A DNA stretch of 64,000 bases from Lacrimispora sphenoides JCM 1415. GTDB lineage: Bacteria > Bacillota > Clostridia > Lachnospirales > Lachnospiraceae. Below are positions 43,618 through 52,978 of this stretch, piece after piece; position 1 is the stretch's first letter, and each line of letters starts with the position of its first letter. Position numbers and translations under genes: made by a program. The notes under the pieces were generated by a model. The model worked only from the letters and a program-made list of their open reading frames with translations, was not told where the DNA came from and made no database searches. The stretch is taken from contig NZ_LT630003.1 of assembly GCF_900105615.1 (NCBI RefSeq), positions 3,918,501 through 3,982,500 on the forward strand. The letters are read 5' to 3'.

Positions 43618-44502
43618 TTACTCTTTTTCGTCGTTCATAATTTTAGGTTCCACGAAAACCCGGAGCAGATTTCCCAGCTTATTAAAAGCAAATATCGTAA
43701 TGATGATCAAAAGTCCCGGGATCAGCGCCATGTAAAAGGTGTTCTGCATGGTTCCCTGAGCATTTTGCAAAAGACTTCCCCAGGAAGACATCGGCTGTTG
43801 GACACCAACTCCCAGGAAACTTAAGGAAGACTCTGTCATAATTGCGTTGGCCATGCTTGTGGTCGCCGATACAATGATCGTAGGAAATACGGAAGGTATG
43901 ATATGACTAATAATGATCTTCCAGATGCCCACGCCGGAAAACTCCGCATAAAGGATGAATTCTCTTTCCTTAAGGGAGAGAGTCTCGGCCCGCACCAGCC
44001 TGGCAATCTCCATCCAGGTAAAGAAGCCGATAACCAGAATGATGGACTTTAATCCTGGCCTTAAAAAGATGCTGACAACGGTTACCAGGATCATCCAAGG
44101 AATGGAATACAGGACATCTACGATACGCATAAGAACCATATCCACTATCCCGCCGCAAAAGCCGGAAATGGTTCCCACTGCCACGCCGATGGTAAGGCTT
44201 GTCAGCATGGCCAAAAATCCTACCAGCAGGGAAACACGGCCGCCGTAGATAACTCTGGCAAAATAATCTCTTCCGACTTCATCGGTCCCGAACCAGTGTC
44301 CGGCAGACGGAGGCTGAAGGCGGTTTGCAATATTGGTGGCATTAGGCTCTACAGGAAGAAGGGGCGCAATGAGTGCAAATAATATGATTAATCCCAAAAG
44401 AATCAGGGAAATGACTGCCGCCTTATCATGCTTTAATGCCAGGAATACGCTGTCCACTCTTACGGATCTGTTCTTCTTTTTGTTCACTTCGTTTCTTTTC
44501 AT
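43618..44502 (-). CDS. Peptide/nickel ABC transporter permease (OppC/DppC-like)
   Basis: 294 residues. An N-terminal hydrophobic helix (AAVISLILLGLIILFALIAPLL) precedes the OppC-type GTDEVGRDYFARVIYGGRVSL motif. Five further helices and the coupling loop (VRAETLSLKEREFILYAEFSG) follow, then ESSLSFLGVGVQQPMSSWG near the C-terminus. All are characteristic of OppC. It is 6 bases after the OppB-like gene. Confidence 0.9.
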   Translation of the reverse strand: MKRNEVNKKKNRSVRVDSVFLALKHDKAAVISLILLGLIILFALIAPLLPVEPNATNIANRLQPPSAGHWFGTDEVGRDYFARVIYGGRVSLLVGFLAMLTSLTIGVAVGTISGFCGGIVDMVLMRIVDVLYSIPWMILVTVVSIFLRPGLKSIILVIGFFTWMEIARLVRAETLSLKEREFILYAEFSGVGIWKIIISHIIPSVFPTIIVSATTSMANAIMTESSLSFLGVGVQQPMSSWGSLLQNAQGTMQNTFYMALIPGLLIIITIFAFNKLGNLLRVFVEPKIMNDEKE

Positions 44503-44508
44503 CCTTTG

Positions 44509-45462
44509 TCACCCCATTTCCCTGATTCGCGGATCCGTGATACAGTATAGGATATCCGACAGAAGGTTACCAAGAATAACGAGGGAAGAGGACAGAACCA
44601 GAACGATCATGACGATGGGATAATCCATGCCCTGGATCGCCTTGATAAAATAAGGTCCGACGCCCGGCCACCCAAATACGGTCTCCGTAATGATGGCCCC
44701 TGTTACCAGAAGCTGAAGAGCCATGCCAAGCCTGGTAATAATGGGAAGCAGGACGTTCTTACAGACATGCTTAAACATAATTTCCCCTCTGGAAGCGCCA
44801 AAGGCCCGCTGAACCAGCACATAGTCCTCAGAAAACTGGGTGACCGTGGAAGAACGGACAAACTTAACATTGGCCGGTAAAAATGCAAAGGTAAGGGTGA
44901 TAAAAGGCATAATAAAATGTCTTAGAAAATCCGCCATAGAAGCTTCCTTTCCTACGGAATGCATTCCTACGATGGGAAGAAGCTTAAGCTTATAACCCAG
45001 GACAAAAATCAAAAGCATGGAAAACCAGAAGGAAGGAACGGCGATCGCTACGGAAGAGAATCCGTCTATCACTTTGTCTGCTGCCTTATTCTTGTGGGAG
45101 CCTGCCAAAAGTCCCAGTATGATTGCCAGGATATAAGCGGTTCCATAGGCCGGAAGTACCAGTTTTATGGTGTTTGGAATCCTCACAGCAAGATCCCCGG
45201 CAATGCTTTGCTTGGTTACGATGGAATATCCGAAATTCCCGTTTAATATCCCGTTCAGCCAGCGTAAATACTGGATGAACAGAGGCTTGTCGTACCCATA
45301 TTTGGCCTTAATCAATTCAATTGTTTCCGGAGACATCTTTGGTGTTGTCATTGCATCAATGGCATTATACGGTGCAAAATGCATCAAAGCAAAACATAGA
45401 ATTGTGATTAAAAGGACCATGGGTATGGCTGTCAATATCCGTCTTAATATATATTTCGCCAT
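44509..45462 (-). CDS. Peptide/nickel ABC transporter permease (OppB/DppB-like)
   Basis: 317 residues. YILRRILTAIPMVLLITILCFALM is the first helix of OppB-like proteins. PLFIQYLRWLNGILNGNFGYS is the external loop and RSSTVTQFSEDYVLVQRAFGAS the coupling helix. ETVFGWPGVGPYFIKAIQGMDYPIV is the signature loop before the last helix. It is preceded by a 123-bp gap with a hairpin at 45489-45522 between it and the binding-protein gene. Confidence 0.9.
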   Translation of the reverse strand: MAKYILRRILTAIPMVLLITILCFALMHFAPYNAIDAMTTPKMSPETIELIKAKYGYDKPLFIQYLRWLNGILNGNFGYSIVTKQSIAGDLAVRIPNTIKLVLPAYGTAYILAIILGLLAGSHKNKAADKVIDGFSSVAIAVPSFWFSMLLIFVLGYKLKLLPIVGMHSVGKEASMADFLRHFIMPFITLTFAFLPANVKFVRSSTVTQFSEDYVLVQRAFGASRGEIMFKHVCKNVLLPIITRLGMALQLLVTGAIITETVFGWPGVGPYFIKAIQGMDYPIVMIVLVLSSSLVILGNLLSDILYCITDPRIREMG

Positions 45463-45488
45463 ATGGTTTCTCCTTATATATAGAAAGA

Positions 45489-45522
45489 GGTGTCTGCCGC
45501 AGGATTCCAGCAGCAGAACACC
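45489..45522 (-). terminator. Hairpin between binding-protein and permease genes
   Basis: GGTGTCTGC / GCAGAACACC (45489-45497 and 45513-45522) with one bulged base, between the substrate-binding and OppB-like genes. It may stabilise the binding-protein mRNA or partly terminate. No strong T-tail follows. Confidence 0.4.
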
Positions 45523-45585
45523 CTTTCCTCTTCACAGCTGATCCACAACCCGCCATTTCTGTTGCTTATGAATCTGCTGTCATCA

Positions 45586-47211
45586 TTACTTCATCTGTAG
45601 TTTGGAAGTATCTTCAAAGGTATAAACAGGAACCAGCTTTGACTCTTCAATTCCTGATACGTTTTTGGATACTACAAGAAGGCGTTTATTGGAATACAGA
45701 GGATAGAAGCATGCGGTATCCTGCAGTTTCTGCTGGATCGTTGTATAGATTTCTTTACGCTTTGCATCATCTGTTTCCTTCCGGCCCTGGGCAAAAAGGT
45801 CATTCATCTCAGGATAGTCGTAATGCATATAATTGTATGGTGCACCTGATTCAAATAAACTTGAAAACGTATCCGGGTCAATGCCCATGATATATCCGCC
45901 AAAATACATATCATAAGGATTATCATCCTGCTTCATCTGCTGGCTGAGAGCCGTCGAATCCACGCCGGTTAAGTTCACCTTAATTCCTGCCTTCTGAAGC
46001 TGTTCCTGTATCATAATGGCTGAGGTGGACTGGAGGCTGTCGGAAGCGTTATAGGCAAGTGTCAGTTCCTGATTTGTTACACCGGAAGCTGCAAGAAGCT
46101 CTTTGGATTTATCCAGATTCTGTTCGTATTTCTCCACATCCTCCGTAAAATACTGGCTGTTGGGAGGCATGAAGCTCCATGGAAGATCATAATACTGGGG
46201 ATCCAGGAGTGCTGCGTCTGCAATGGCCTTTTTATCCAGGGCATAGAAGATCGCTTTCCTGAAGTTTTCATCCTTTATGCGGTTTGCATTTATCATCATA
46301 TATCCCACACGGCCTTCCTGGTATGGGTAAACCGTCAGATTGGCTGCATCCAGGTTCATCTGTGCCACCTGCGCAGGAGTTCCGATCCAGGCGTTTACTT
46401 CCCCGCTCTGAATGGCTGTCATGGCTGTATTTTCATTTTCAATGATCCGGTATACAAAATTATCAATAGAAGGAGCACCTAAGAAGTAATTCTCATTCTT
46501 TGTGAATTTTACATAGGAGCCTGGGGAGTATTCTGCCATTACATAAGGTCCTGTACCGACCGGCTTGGTGTTTACGTCATTGTTTTCAAAGTTCTCCACG
46601 TTTTCATAGATATGCTTTGGCATAATGAATATCTGGGAAAACATTTCCACTGCAGCGGAGTTAACAAAAGGCATGGTGAGGGAAACCGTATAGTCATCGA
46701 GCTTTTCGATCTTAACTGCTCCTTCAGGGAATACCAGCTGAGAATATGCCCAGCCTGCGTTTTTCTCATCTGCCATGGCTTCAAAGGTAAAGACAACGTC
46801 ATCGGCAGTGAATTTCTCTCCATCAGACCATTTTACATCATCCCGAAGGTGCATGGTATAGGTCAGTTTGTCATCGGAGGTGTCTATGCTCTTTGCCAGG
46901 AAATAATTGATTCCATCTGCATTGTACATATATAACGGGGAATAGATCATTTTAATTGTCATAAGGCCGAAACGGTCGCTGGTTGTAATTACATTTACAT
47001 TAGCGCCCGGATCTCCTGCAATTGCGTAAGTAAATGTGCTTTCCCCTCCTGCAGCCGTTTGTCCGGCTCCGTCATTAGATCCGCCTGCTGAACTGGCATT
47101 CGCTGCTGTGGTACTTTCTGCAACCGGGTCCTTTCCTCCGCAGGCAGTAAGGCCTCCCAGCACCATGACAGATGCTAACAGGAATGCTGCACTCTTCATA
47201 AATCTTTTCAT
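45586..47211 (-). CDS. Peptide/nickel ABC transporter substrate-binding lipoprotein (family 5)
   Basis: 541 residues. Signal peptide MKRFMKSAAFLLASVMVLGG ends in the lipobox GLTA-C, then a Ser/Ala/Gly linker. The SBP_bac_5 fold shows TYTMHLRDDVKWSDGEKFTADDVVFTFEAMAD near residue 110 (the family signature), TGPYVMAEYSPGSYVKFTKNENYF and FRKAIFYALDKKAIAD. AAAGGAG precedes the ATG by 6 bases. It is the first gene of the five-gene operon, lipid-anchored outside, and probably binds short peptides; nickel or other solutes cannot be excluded. Confidence 0.9.
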   Translation of the reverse strand: MKRFMKSAAFLLASVMVLGGLTACGGKDPVAESTTAANASSAGGSNDGAGQTAAGGESTFTYAIAGDPGANVNVITTSDRFGLMTIKMIYSPLYMYNADGINYFLAKSIDTSDDKLTYTMHLRDDVKWSDGEKFTADDVVFTFEAMADEKNAGWAYSQLVFPEGAVKIEKLDDYTVSLTMPFVNSAAVEMFSQIFIMPKHIYENVENFENNDVNTKPVGTGPYVMAEYSPGSYVKFTKNENYFLGAPSIDNFVYRIIENENTAMTAIQSGEVNAWIGTPAQVAQMNLDAANLTVYPYQEGRVGYMMINANRIKDENFRKAIFYALDKKAIADAALLDPQYYDLPWSFMPPNSQYFTEDVEKYEQNLDKSKELLAASGVTNQELTLAYNASDSLQSTSAIMIQEQLQKAGIKVNLTGVDSTALSQQMKQDDNPYDMYFGGYIMGIDPDTFSSLFESGAPYNYMHYDYPEMNDLFAQGRKETDDAKRKEIYTTIQQKLQDTACFYPLYSNKRLLVVSKNVSGIEESKLVPVYTFEDTSKLQMK

Positions 47212-47284
47212 ACATTTCTCCTTTCAGTTCTCCTATAATTATGCCTGATACCGCAACCGGTCATCAGTCGGAAAAGTCAGATTC

Positions 47285-47314
47285 ATTATAAACATATTTC
47301 CGGAACTTTTGCAA
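47285..47314 (-). promoter_or_regulatory. Promoter of the Opp-type operon
   Basis: On the minus strand TTGCAA (47309-47314), an 18-base spacer and TATAAT (47285-47290), about 74 bases before the binding-protein ATG. Confidence 0.55.
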
Positions 47315-47370
47315 CTGTTTTTAAATTATTTCCTACTTTTTCTATATGCATTAAGGTGATTAAAATTAAA

Positions 47371-48063
47371 TTACCCACTGATGGAATTGATCCTCTTATC
47401 ATTTGACCATTTGATGATCAGGTCATTTTTCCCGTATCCCGCAGGATAAAGGAGATCAAGCTCCACCTTGGTATAATCCTTAGATTTACCCACTTTAATG
47501 TTTAATACCTTGATTTTTTCCTCATTTAGATAATGAAGCAGCTCTATCATAACGATGTCATATTGGTTCGTAGTTATTTTTAAGACTCCTTGGAATGGCT
47601 CCCTGGACAAAAAAGGTACATCATGAAGGAGGATCTGGGTGAAAATAAGAAAAAGACCTGCTCCGCACCCCATAAAGTAGTCACCTGCACCGATTGCCAT
47701 CCCCACACCTGCAGTTGCCCAGATGCCTGCTGCAGTGGTTAGACCACTGACGGAATGATTCTTAACAAAGATAACCCCTGCTCCAAGAAAACCGATTCCT
47801 GATACGATCTGGGAGGCGATTCTGGAAGCATCAAAATTAGGGACATCCCGGAACCCGTACTTGGAAATCACCATCATCAAAGCGGCTCCCATAGCCACAA
47901 TGGCATGGGTTCTCATCCCTGCTCCTTTGTAACGATTCGTTCTCTCATATCCGATTAAATATCCTAAAAATCCTGCAACAACAATTCTAAAAAACAAACC
48001 CGTCTGGTAGATAAGGTCATACCTTTCCACAAGGCTTCCCAGCACTTTCCAAACCTGGCTCAT
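47371..48063 (-). CDS. MgtC/SapB family membrane protein
   Basis: 230 residues from the ATG at 48063, which follows GAGGAG by about 6 bases (the in-frame GTG at 48069 is closer to it). Five or so membrane helices: the MgtC motif region is GFLGYLIGYERTNRYKGAGMRTHAIVAMGAALMMV, followed by RIASQIVSGIGFLGAGVIFV and GLTTAAGIWATAGVGMAIGAG. A C-terminal ACT-like soluble domain (about 150-230) follows. MgtC-type proteins affect Mg2+ homeostasis and membrane potential in pathogens; a role in this organism is unproven. Single gene. Confidence 0.85.
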   Translation of the reverse strand: MSQVWKVLGSLVERYDLIYQTGLFFRIVVAGFLGYLIGYERTNRYKGAGMRTHAIVAMGAALMMVISKYGFRDVPNFDASRIASQIVSGIGFLGAGVIFVKNHSVSGLTTAAGIWATAGVGMAIGAGDYFMGCGAGLFLIFTQILLHDVPFLSREPFQGVLKITTNQYDIVMIELLHYLNEEKIKVLNIKVGKSKDYTKVELDLLYPAGYGKNDLIIKWSNDKRINSISG

Positions 48064-48178
48064 GATCACTCCTCTTTTCTGATATCAATTATCCATCAAT
48101 ATCTTATAAAGTATGCTGCCAGAGTATATCATGTTTGCAGAAGCGAATCCGTTTGTCCGGATCTGCTGGAAACGACAG

Positions 48179-48215
48179 AAGCGCGGTGTTTTATCCGGAA
48201 TAAAACACCACGCTT
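48179..48215 (-). terminator. Hairpin downstream of iolB
   Basis: A 16-bp stem (48179-48194 and 48200-48215) with one C/A mismatch and a five-base loop, 15 bases past the iolB stop. The T-tract is weak, so it may be a 3' stabilising or terminating hairpin. Confidence 0.55.
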
Positions 48216-48229
48216 TCTAGCCGATCAAT

Positions 48230-49006
48230 TTATTTTAATTCTTTGATCCAGTTGTATCTGGGATCATCTACCCGTGTTGTCCATGGGTTATCCGGAAGGT
48301 GCCGGATCATCCAACAATAGTACATGGGAAACCCAGGGGCGGTTACCTGGGGATGGGTTCTGCCGCCGGGAATGGCAGCACAGCTTCCATCCTTGATTTT
48401 AAAGACATCCTCTCCGATAAAGCAGGCGCCAAAACCTTCCGGCCGTTCAAACCGGTAATAATAAACCTCAGGCTGAGGATGCTCATGAGGGGTGTAGCTG
48501 GACCAGCCTCCCTGATGATTGATCACTTCCCCGTTTACCATATTGGAATAGGGAGCATTGTTGTAGTCGAAGACGGTGCGGACCGTCCGCTTCATCTTAC
48601 CATCCAAAAGACCTTCCCCGAAAATATCATTGGTACAGTCTTCCGGCTTATAGAATACGCTGTCAAACTCCCTGTCATTTCTGGTGCACTGGACCAAAAC
48701 CTGACTGTCTTCTTTTGCCGCCACGTTTACCATAACGCCCTTTGAAACGTGAAGACAATAGGGACCTTCTTCCGTCAGGTTGCTTCTATTTCCCCGCTCC
48801 TTCCTGTCTTCCCAGGAAAACAGGATATCCCCGGTAAGGAGAAGGACCGCCATCTCTTCCGACTGACTGGAGAAGGACCGCTCCTCTCCTGCCTTCATCT
48901 CATAAACGGCAATGTCCATTAACATATCATTTTCCTTATCCCCTGCATTTGTGAGGAGTTTTACTCCCTTGGGATCAAATTCCGGGTAACTGAATAATTC
49001 GCTCAT
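48230..49006 (-). CDS. iolB: 5-deoxy-glucuronate isomerase
   Basis: 258 residues with two cupin-type halves. The metal-binding motif HEHPQPEVYYYRFERPEGFG near residue 170 (His-X-His...Glu) and GGRTHPQVTAPG near residue 225 are the KduI/IolB landmarks. The enzyme converts 5-deoxy-D-glucuronate to 2-deoxy-5-keto-D-gluconate in myo-inositol catabolism. It is the last gene of the iol operon, 22 bp after iolG. AAAGGAG precedes the ATG. Confidence 0.95.
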   Translation of the reverse strand: MSELFSYPEFDPKGVKLLTNAGDKENDMLMDIAVYEMKAGEERSFSSQSEEMAVLLLTGDILFSWEDRKERGNRSNLTEEGPYCLHVSKGVMVNVAAKEDSQVLVQCTRNDREFDSVFYKPEDCTNDIFGEGLLDGKMKRTVRTVFDYNNAPYSNMVNGEVINHQGGWSSYTPHEHPQPEVYYYRFERPEGFGACFIGEDVFKIKDGSCAAIPGGRTHPQVTAPGFPMYYCWMIRHLPDNPWTTRVDDPRYNWIKELK

Positions 49007-49028
49007 GGCAGCTCCTTTCGACCGTTCA

Positions 49029-50042
49029 TTACATCATGATTTCAGAAATTCTCACAGGTCTGTGCTCCTGTACAGACTTTTTGGCAGCAATGCCCATTAA
49101 TACAGGTTTTAATCCATCCACTACACCAAGAGGAGTATCGGTATCATTCTCAATGGCTTCTATAAAGCAGTTCACTTCCTTTGCAAAGGACTGCATATAG
49201 CGCTCTAAAAAGAAGTAAAGAGGCTTTTCACCGGTGACGCCATCGGCAGTGCTTAATACTGCGCTGGATTCGGTATCATTGGAGGTTGCCACCATTCCCT
49301 TGGAGCCGAATACCTCTGCTCTCTGGTCATAGCCATAAGCGGCCTTTCTGGAATTATCAATAACTGCCAGGCTTCCGTTCTCCATCTTTAAGGTAATGAC
49401 TGCGGTATCCACATCCCCTGCTTCCCCGATGGCCGGGTCCACAAGCACTGCGGACTGAACATAGATTTCCTCTGCATCACAGCCTGCCAAATAACGGACC
49501 ATATCAAAATCATGAATGGTCATGTCTAAGAACATGCCGCCGGATACTGCCGCATACTCTGCGCTGGGCGGCTCAGGATCTCTGGATGTCACTTTGATGA
49601 TGTGAGGCTCTCCGATCTTTCCGGCTGCAACCGCATTTCTAACTGCCTCAAAGTTGTGGTCAAAGCGGCGGTTAAAGCCTACCTGATATTTTATCTTACT
49701 GCCCTCTAAGGCTTCAATCACTTCTTTGATCTTATCAATGTCGTGGTCAATTGGTTTTTCACAGAATACATGCTTTCCTGCTTTAATGGCCTCAACTGAA
49801 ATGGGGGAATGGGTGTTGGTAGAAGAGCAGATCAACACGGCGTCGATCTCCGGATCTGCTAAAATCTCCTTATAATCCTTGGTAGTATTAGGAACTCCCA
49901 TGCTCTTTGCCCATTTGTCTGTTTCCTCATTCATGAATGGATCGGCAATGGTCTTGATCCTTCCGTTCTTTACAAGGTTGCAGATGCTGGTTGTATGTAC
50001 CTTTCCGATTCTTCCTGCTCCGATAATTCCTACAGTTACCAT
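49029..50042 (-). CDS. iolG: myo-inositol 2-dehydrogenase
   Basis: 337 residues. Rossmann motif GIIGAGRIGKVHTTSI, the Gfo/Idh EKPIDHDIDK motif with catalytic Lys near residue 97, DMTIHDFDMVRYLAG near residue 172 with the catalytic Asp/His, and the C-terminal ESSAVLSTADG. It oxidises myo-inositol to 2-keto-myo-inositol (scyllo-inosose) with NAD+. It is adjacent to iolE, the next enzyme of the pathway. AAGGAG precedes the ATG. Confidence 0.93.
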   Translation of the reverse strand: MVTVGIIGAGRIGKVHTTSICNLVKNGRIKTIADPFMNEETDKWAKSMGVPNTTKDYKEILADPEIDAVLICSSTNTHSPISVEAIKAGKHVFCEKPIDHDIDKIKEVIEALEGSKIKYQVGFNRRFDHNFEAVRNAVAAGKIGEPHIIKVTSRDPEPPSAEYAAVSGGMFLDMTIHDFDMVRYLAGCDAEEIYVQSAVLVDPAIGEAGDVDTAVITLKMENGSLAVIDNSRKAAYGYDQRAEVFGSKGMVATSNDTESSAVLSTADGVTGEKPLYFFLERYMQSFAKEVNCFIEAIENDTDTPLGVVDGLKPVLMGIAAKKSVQEHRPVRISEIMM

Positions 50043-50071
50043 AATTTTCTTCTCCTTCTCTTTTCTTATTC

Positions 50072-50971
50072 TTAAAGACCGGTTTTTTCAGCAATAAATT
50101 TTCTTGCGCGGATGGCATATTCCAGAGGATTTGCCTTTGCAGGATCCTGCTCTGCTTCCACTACCATGTATCCCTCATAGGAAGCATCCTCCAGCACCTT
50201 GAAAATAGGATCAAAGTTCACACAGCCGTCTCCTGGAATGGTGAATGCACCTGCCCGTACCCCTGCCAGGAAGCTCATCTTTTCTTCTCTTACTTTTTTT
50301 ACAATCTCTGAACGGATATCTTTTAAATGAACATGCTTGATGCGCCCCACATATTTTTCCACCATAGCAACCGGGTCCTCACCGCAGTATGCAAAATGGC
50401 CGCTGTCAAACAAAAGGCTTACATATTCCGGGTCCGTGTTCGCCATCATGCGTTCCACCTCTGCAGCACTCTGAACAACGGTTCCCATATGATGATGGAA
50501 GGTTAAAGCAACCCCGTATTTTTCTTTGGAAAGCTTTCCAAGGCGGTTTAAGCCTTCACAAAGCAGCTCCCATTCTCTGTCATCCATCTCATGCTTTCCT
50601 TCAAACACAGGCTGGTCCTGATCCCCCTGTGTGCTGTAGCTCTGCTCGGAAACGCCTACAACCTTAGCTCCCATGGCAGCAAGAAACGCCACATGCTTTT
50701 CAAATCCTTCTTCCGTCTCCTCATAGGGCCTGCTGATTAAAAAGGTGGAAAACCATGCGTTGCAGATCTCTACTCCCCGAAGGTCCAAAGCCTTTTTTAA
50801 ATCTTCCACATCTCTTGGATATTTGTTGCCCACCTCGGAACCGGTAAAGCCTGCCAGAGCCATTTCGCTGACACACTGTTCAAAGGTGTTTTCTTTCCCT
50901 AAATCCGGCAAATCATCATTGGTCCATGCAATCGGTGCAATTCCTAATTTCACTTTCTCCTTGTTTAACAT
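50072..50971 (-). CDS. iolE: Inosose dehydratase (2-keto-myo-inositol dehydratase)
   Basis: 299-residue TIM barrel. [17 protein letters not shown] at the N-terminus, [33 protein letters not shown] and [22 protein letters not shown], then HVHLKDIR and [30 protein letters not shown] are IolE blocks, with Glu/Asp/His metal ligands. It dehydrates 2-keto-myo-inositol to 3D-trihydroxycyclohexane-dione. Part of the iol operon between iolD and iolG. Confidence 0.94.
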   Translation of the reverse strand: MLNKEKVKLGIAPIAWTNDDLPDLGKENTFEQCVSEMALAGFTGSEVGNKYPRDVEDLKKALDLRGVEICNAWFSTFLISRPYEETEEGFEKHVAFLAAMGAKVVGVSEQSYSTQGDQDQPVFEGKHEMDDREWELLCEGLNRLGKLSKEKYGVALTFHHHMGTVVQSAAEVERMMANTDPEYVSLLFDSGHFAYCGEDPVAMVEKYVGRIKHVHLKDIRSEIVKKVREEKMSFLAGVRAGAFTIPGDGCVNFDPIFKVLEDASYEGYMVVEAEQDPAKANPLEYAIRARKFIAEKTGL

Positions 50972-51025
50972 ATTTGTATCCCTTCCCTGTCATATAATTT
51001 TTTATTCCGCCGGCATTGCAGCAGA

Positions 51026-52957
51026 TTAATACTTTCTGGCTTCATTTCTTCCTTCTAAGACTCTTTCCCACGCCTCTCTCACGCTGCTCTTTTCCGAGGT
51101 TGTGGCAATTCCTACGTTCCACCAGGATTCATAACCATCCGTCATGGTTTTGGGGATCACCTTTAAATCAAACAGGCAGGCCCTTTCCTGTTGTTTGGCA
51201 TCTTCCAGAGACTCTTCCAGCTCTTTGGTGGTTCTGCAGGTATAAGCTTTCAGACCATACCCCTCCCCGATTTTGGCATAATCAACTGGAATTAAATCCC
51301 CGGAAGGCTTCTTCCCGTCCGTATAGCGGAATTCCGTGGCAAGGCTTCCGATCCCATGGTTCATCTCCAGATTATTGATGCAGCCAAAGCCGCAGTTATC
51401 AAATATCAGAATATTGACCTTCTGCCGTTCCTGCATAATGGTCATAATTTCGCTATGTAACATCTGGAAGCTGGAATCGCCGACTACACAGTAAACTTCC
51501 GTATCCGGCTCCGCAAATTTAACACCCAGGGTGGCTGCCACTTCATACCCCATACAGGAGTATCCGTACTCTGCATGGTATCCGCCCCGTTTGTCAGTCG
51601 TCCACATACGCTGCATACAGCTCGGAAGGGAGCCCCCTGCCGTGATGATGGTAGCATCTTCATCGATGACCCTTCTGATTGCTGCAAGTGCAGCTGTTTG
51701 GGTGAGCCTTCCATTGGTTAACCGGACAAACTCCGGGATCGTCCTGGGATCCCTTGCTTTTATGTTGGGTTCAAAATCATCTCCGGTGTATTCAATGCTT
51801 CCCAAACGCACCATCTCTTCATCCCATTTTCTTTTTGCATCGGCGATCTCGTCTTTGTACTGGGACACATACTGTTTTTCCCTGAGCTTTTCCGCCAGCG
51901 CCTGAACGGTAACCTTCGCATCTCCCACTGCCTTGACTGCATCCATCTTGTATGCATGGAACCTGCTGTTATTGATGGTAATAAATCTGACGTCATCTCT
52001 TTTAAACAGCCACTTTGAGCTTGTTGTAAAATCACTCAGCCTGCTTCCGATAGCGATCACCACATCAGCATCCCTAGCGATTACATTGGAGGCATAGGTA
52101 CCTGTGACTCCGATACCGCCCAGACAATAGGGATGGCTTGATTTACAGGCACTCTTTCCTCCCTGGGTTTCTCCAAAGGGTATGTTAAATTCTTCACAGA
52201 ATTTTTCTACAGTTTCTCCCGCATCGGAGTAGCGGACTCCTCCGCCTACGATAACAAACGGCTTCTTTGCCTCTGAAAGGATATCTGCGATCTCATCCAG
52301 TTCTTCTTCTACCGCAAGAGGCCTGGTAATCCTGTGGACCCGCTTCTTAAAGAAATAATCCGGATAATCATAGGATTCTCCCTCTACATCCTGGCAAATG
52401 GCAATGCAGCATGCTCCGGTTTCTGCCGGATCTGTGAGCACACGCATGGCACTAATCAAAGCGCTCATGATCATCTCCGGTCTGGTGATCCGGTCCCAGT
52501 ATTTGCACACTGGTTTGAACGCATCATTGGTTGAGATCGAAAGACTGCTGCTTTGTTCCAGCTGCTGCAATACCGGATCAGGCTGCCTGGAGGCAAAGGT
52601 ATCGGCCGGAAATACCAGCAGCGGAATGTTGTTTACCGTTGCGGTTGCACAGGCTGTTACCATATTGGCCGCACCCGGTCCCACGGATGAGGCACACGGA
52701 ATGATTTTCTTCCGGTTATTCTGTTTTGAAAAGGCAATGGCCGTATGGCACATCCCCTGCTCATTTCTTCCCTGAAGCACCTTAAGCTGACCGGGGTCCG
52801 AATCCAGAGCCTCACCTAAACCAACCGCGATTCCATGACCGAAAATAGTAAAAATACCTTCAACGAACTTTGTTTCCACTCCATCGACAGAAACATACTG
52901 GTTATCCAGGAACTTCACCAGTGCCTGTGCTGTTGTCATTCTTATTGTTTTTGACAT
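51026..52957 (-). CDS. iolD: 3D-(3,5/4)-trihydroxycyclohexane-1,2-dione hydrolase (TPP enzyme)
   Basis: 643 residues in the three-domain acetolactate-synthase fold. The PYR domain has EGIFTIFGHGIAVGLGEAL and GRNEQGMCHTAIAFSKQ near residue 62 (catalytic Glu region). The TPP/Mg motif in the PP domain is GDSSFQMLHSEIMTIM followed by N in FDNCGFGCINNL near residue 530. It opens the ring of the diketo intermediate to 5-deoxy-glucuronate. AAAGGAG precedes the ATG. The gene lies 21 bp after iolC. Confidence 0.95.
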   Translation of the reverse strand: MSKTIRMTTAQALVKFLDNQYVSVDGVETKFVEGIFTIFGHGIAVGLGEALDSDPGQLKVLQGRNEQGMCHTAIAFSKQNNRKKIIPCASSVGPGAANMVTACATATVNNIPLLVFPADTFASRQPDPVLQQLEQSSSLSISTNDAFKPVCKYWDRITRPEMIMSALISAMRVLTDPAETGACCIAICQDVEGESYDYPDYFFKKRVHRITRPLAVEEELDEIADILSEAKKPFVIVGGGVRYSDAGETVEKFCEEFNIPFGETQGGKSACKSSHPYCLGGIGVTGTYASNVIARDADVVIAIGSRLSDFTTSSKWLFKRDDVRFITINNSRFHAYKMDAVKAVGDAKVTVQALAEKLREKQYVSQYKDEIADAKRKWDEEMVRLGSIEYTGDDFEPNIKARDPRTIPEFVRLTNGRLTQTAALAAIRRVIDEDATIITAGGSLPSCMQRMWTTDKRGGYHAEYGYSCMGYEVAATLGVKFAEPDTEVYCVVGDSSFQMLHSEIMTIMQERQKVNILIFDNCGFGCINNLEMNHGIGSLATEFRYTDGKKPSGDLIPVDYAKIGEGYGLKAYTCRTTKELEESLEDAKQQERACLFDLKVIPKTMTDGYESWWNVGIATTSEKSSVREAWERVLEGRNEARKY

Positions 52958-52978
52958 GATCCGCTCTCCTTTATATTT

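Noticed and set aside
41588..47211. Opp-type transporter as the inositol importer of the iol operon
   Set aside because: Family 5 binding proteins and OppD/F ATPases carry peptides, nickel or some oligosaccharides, and the operon is separate from iol.
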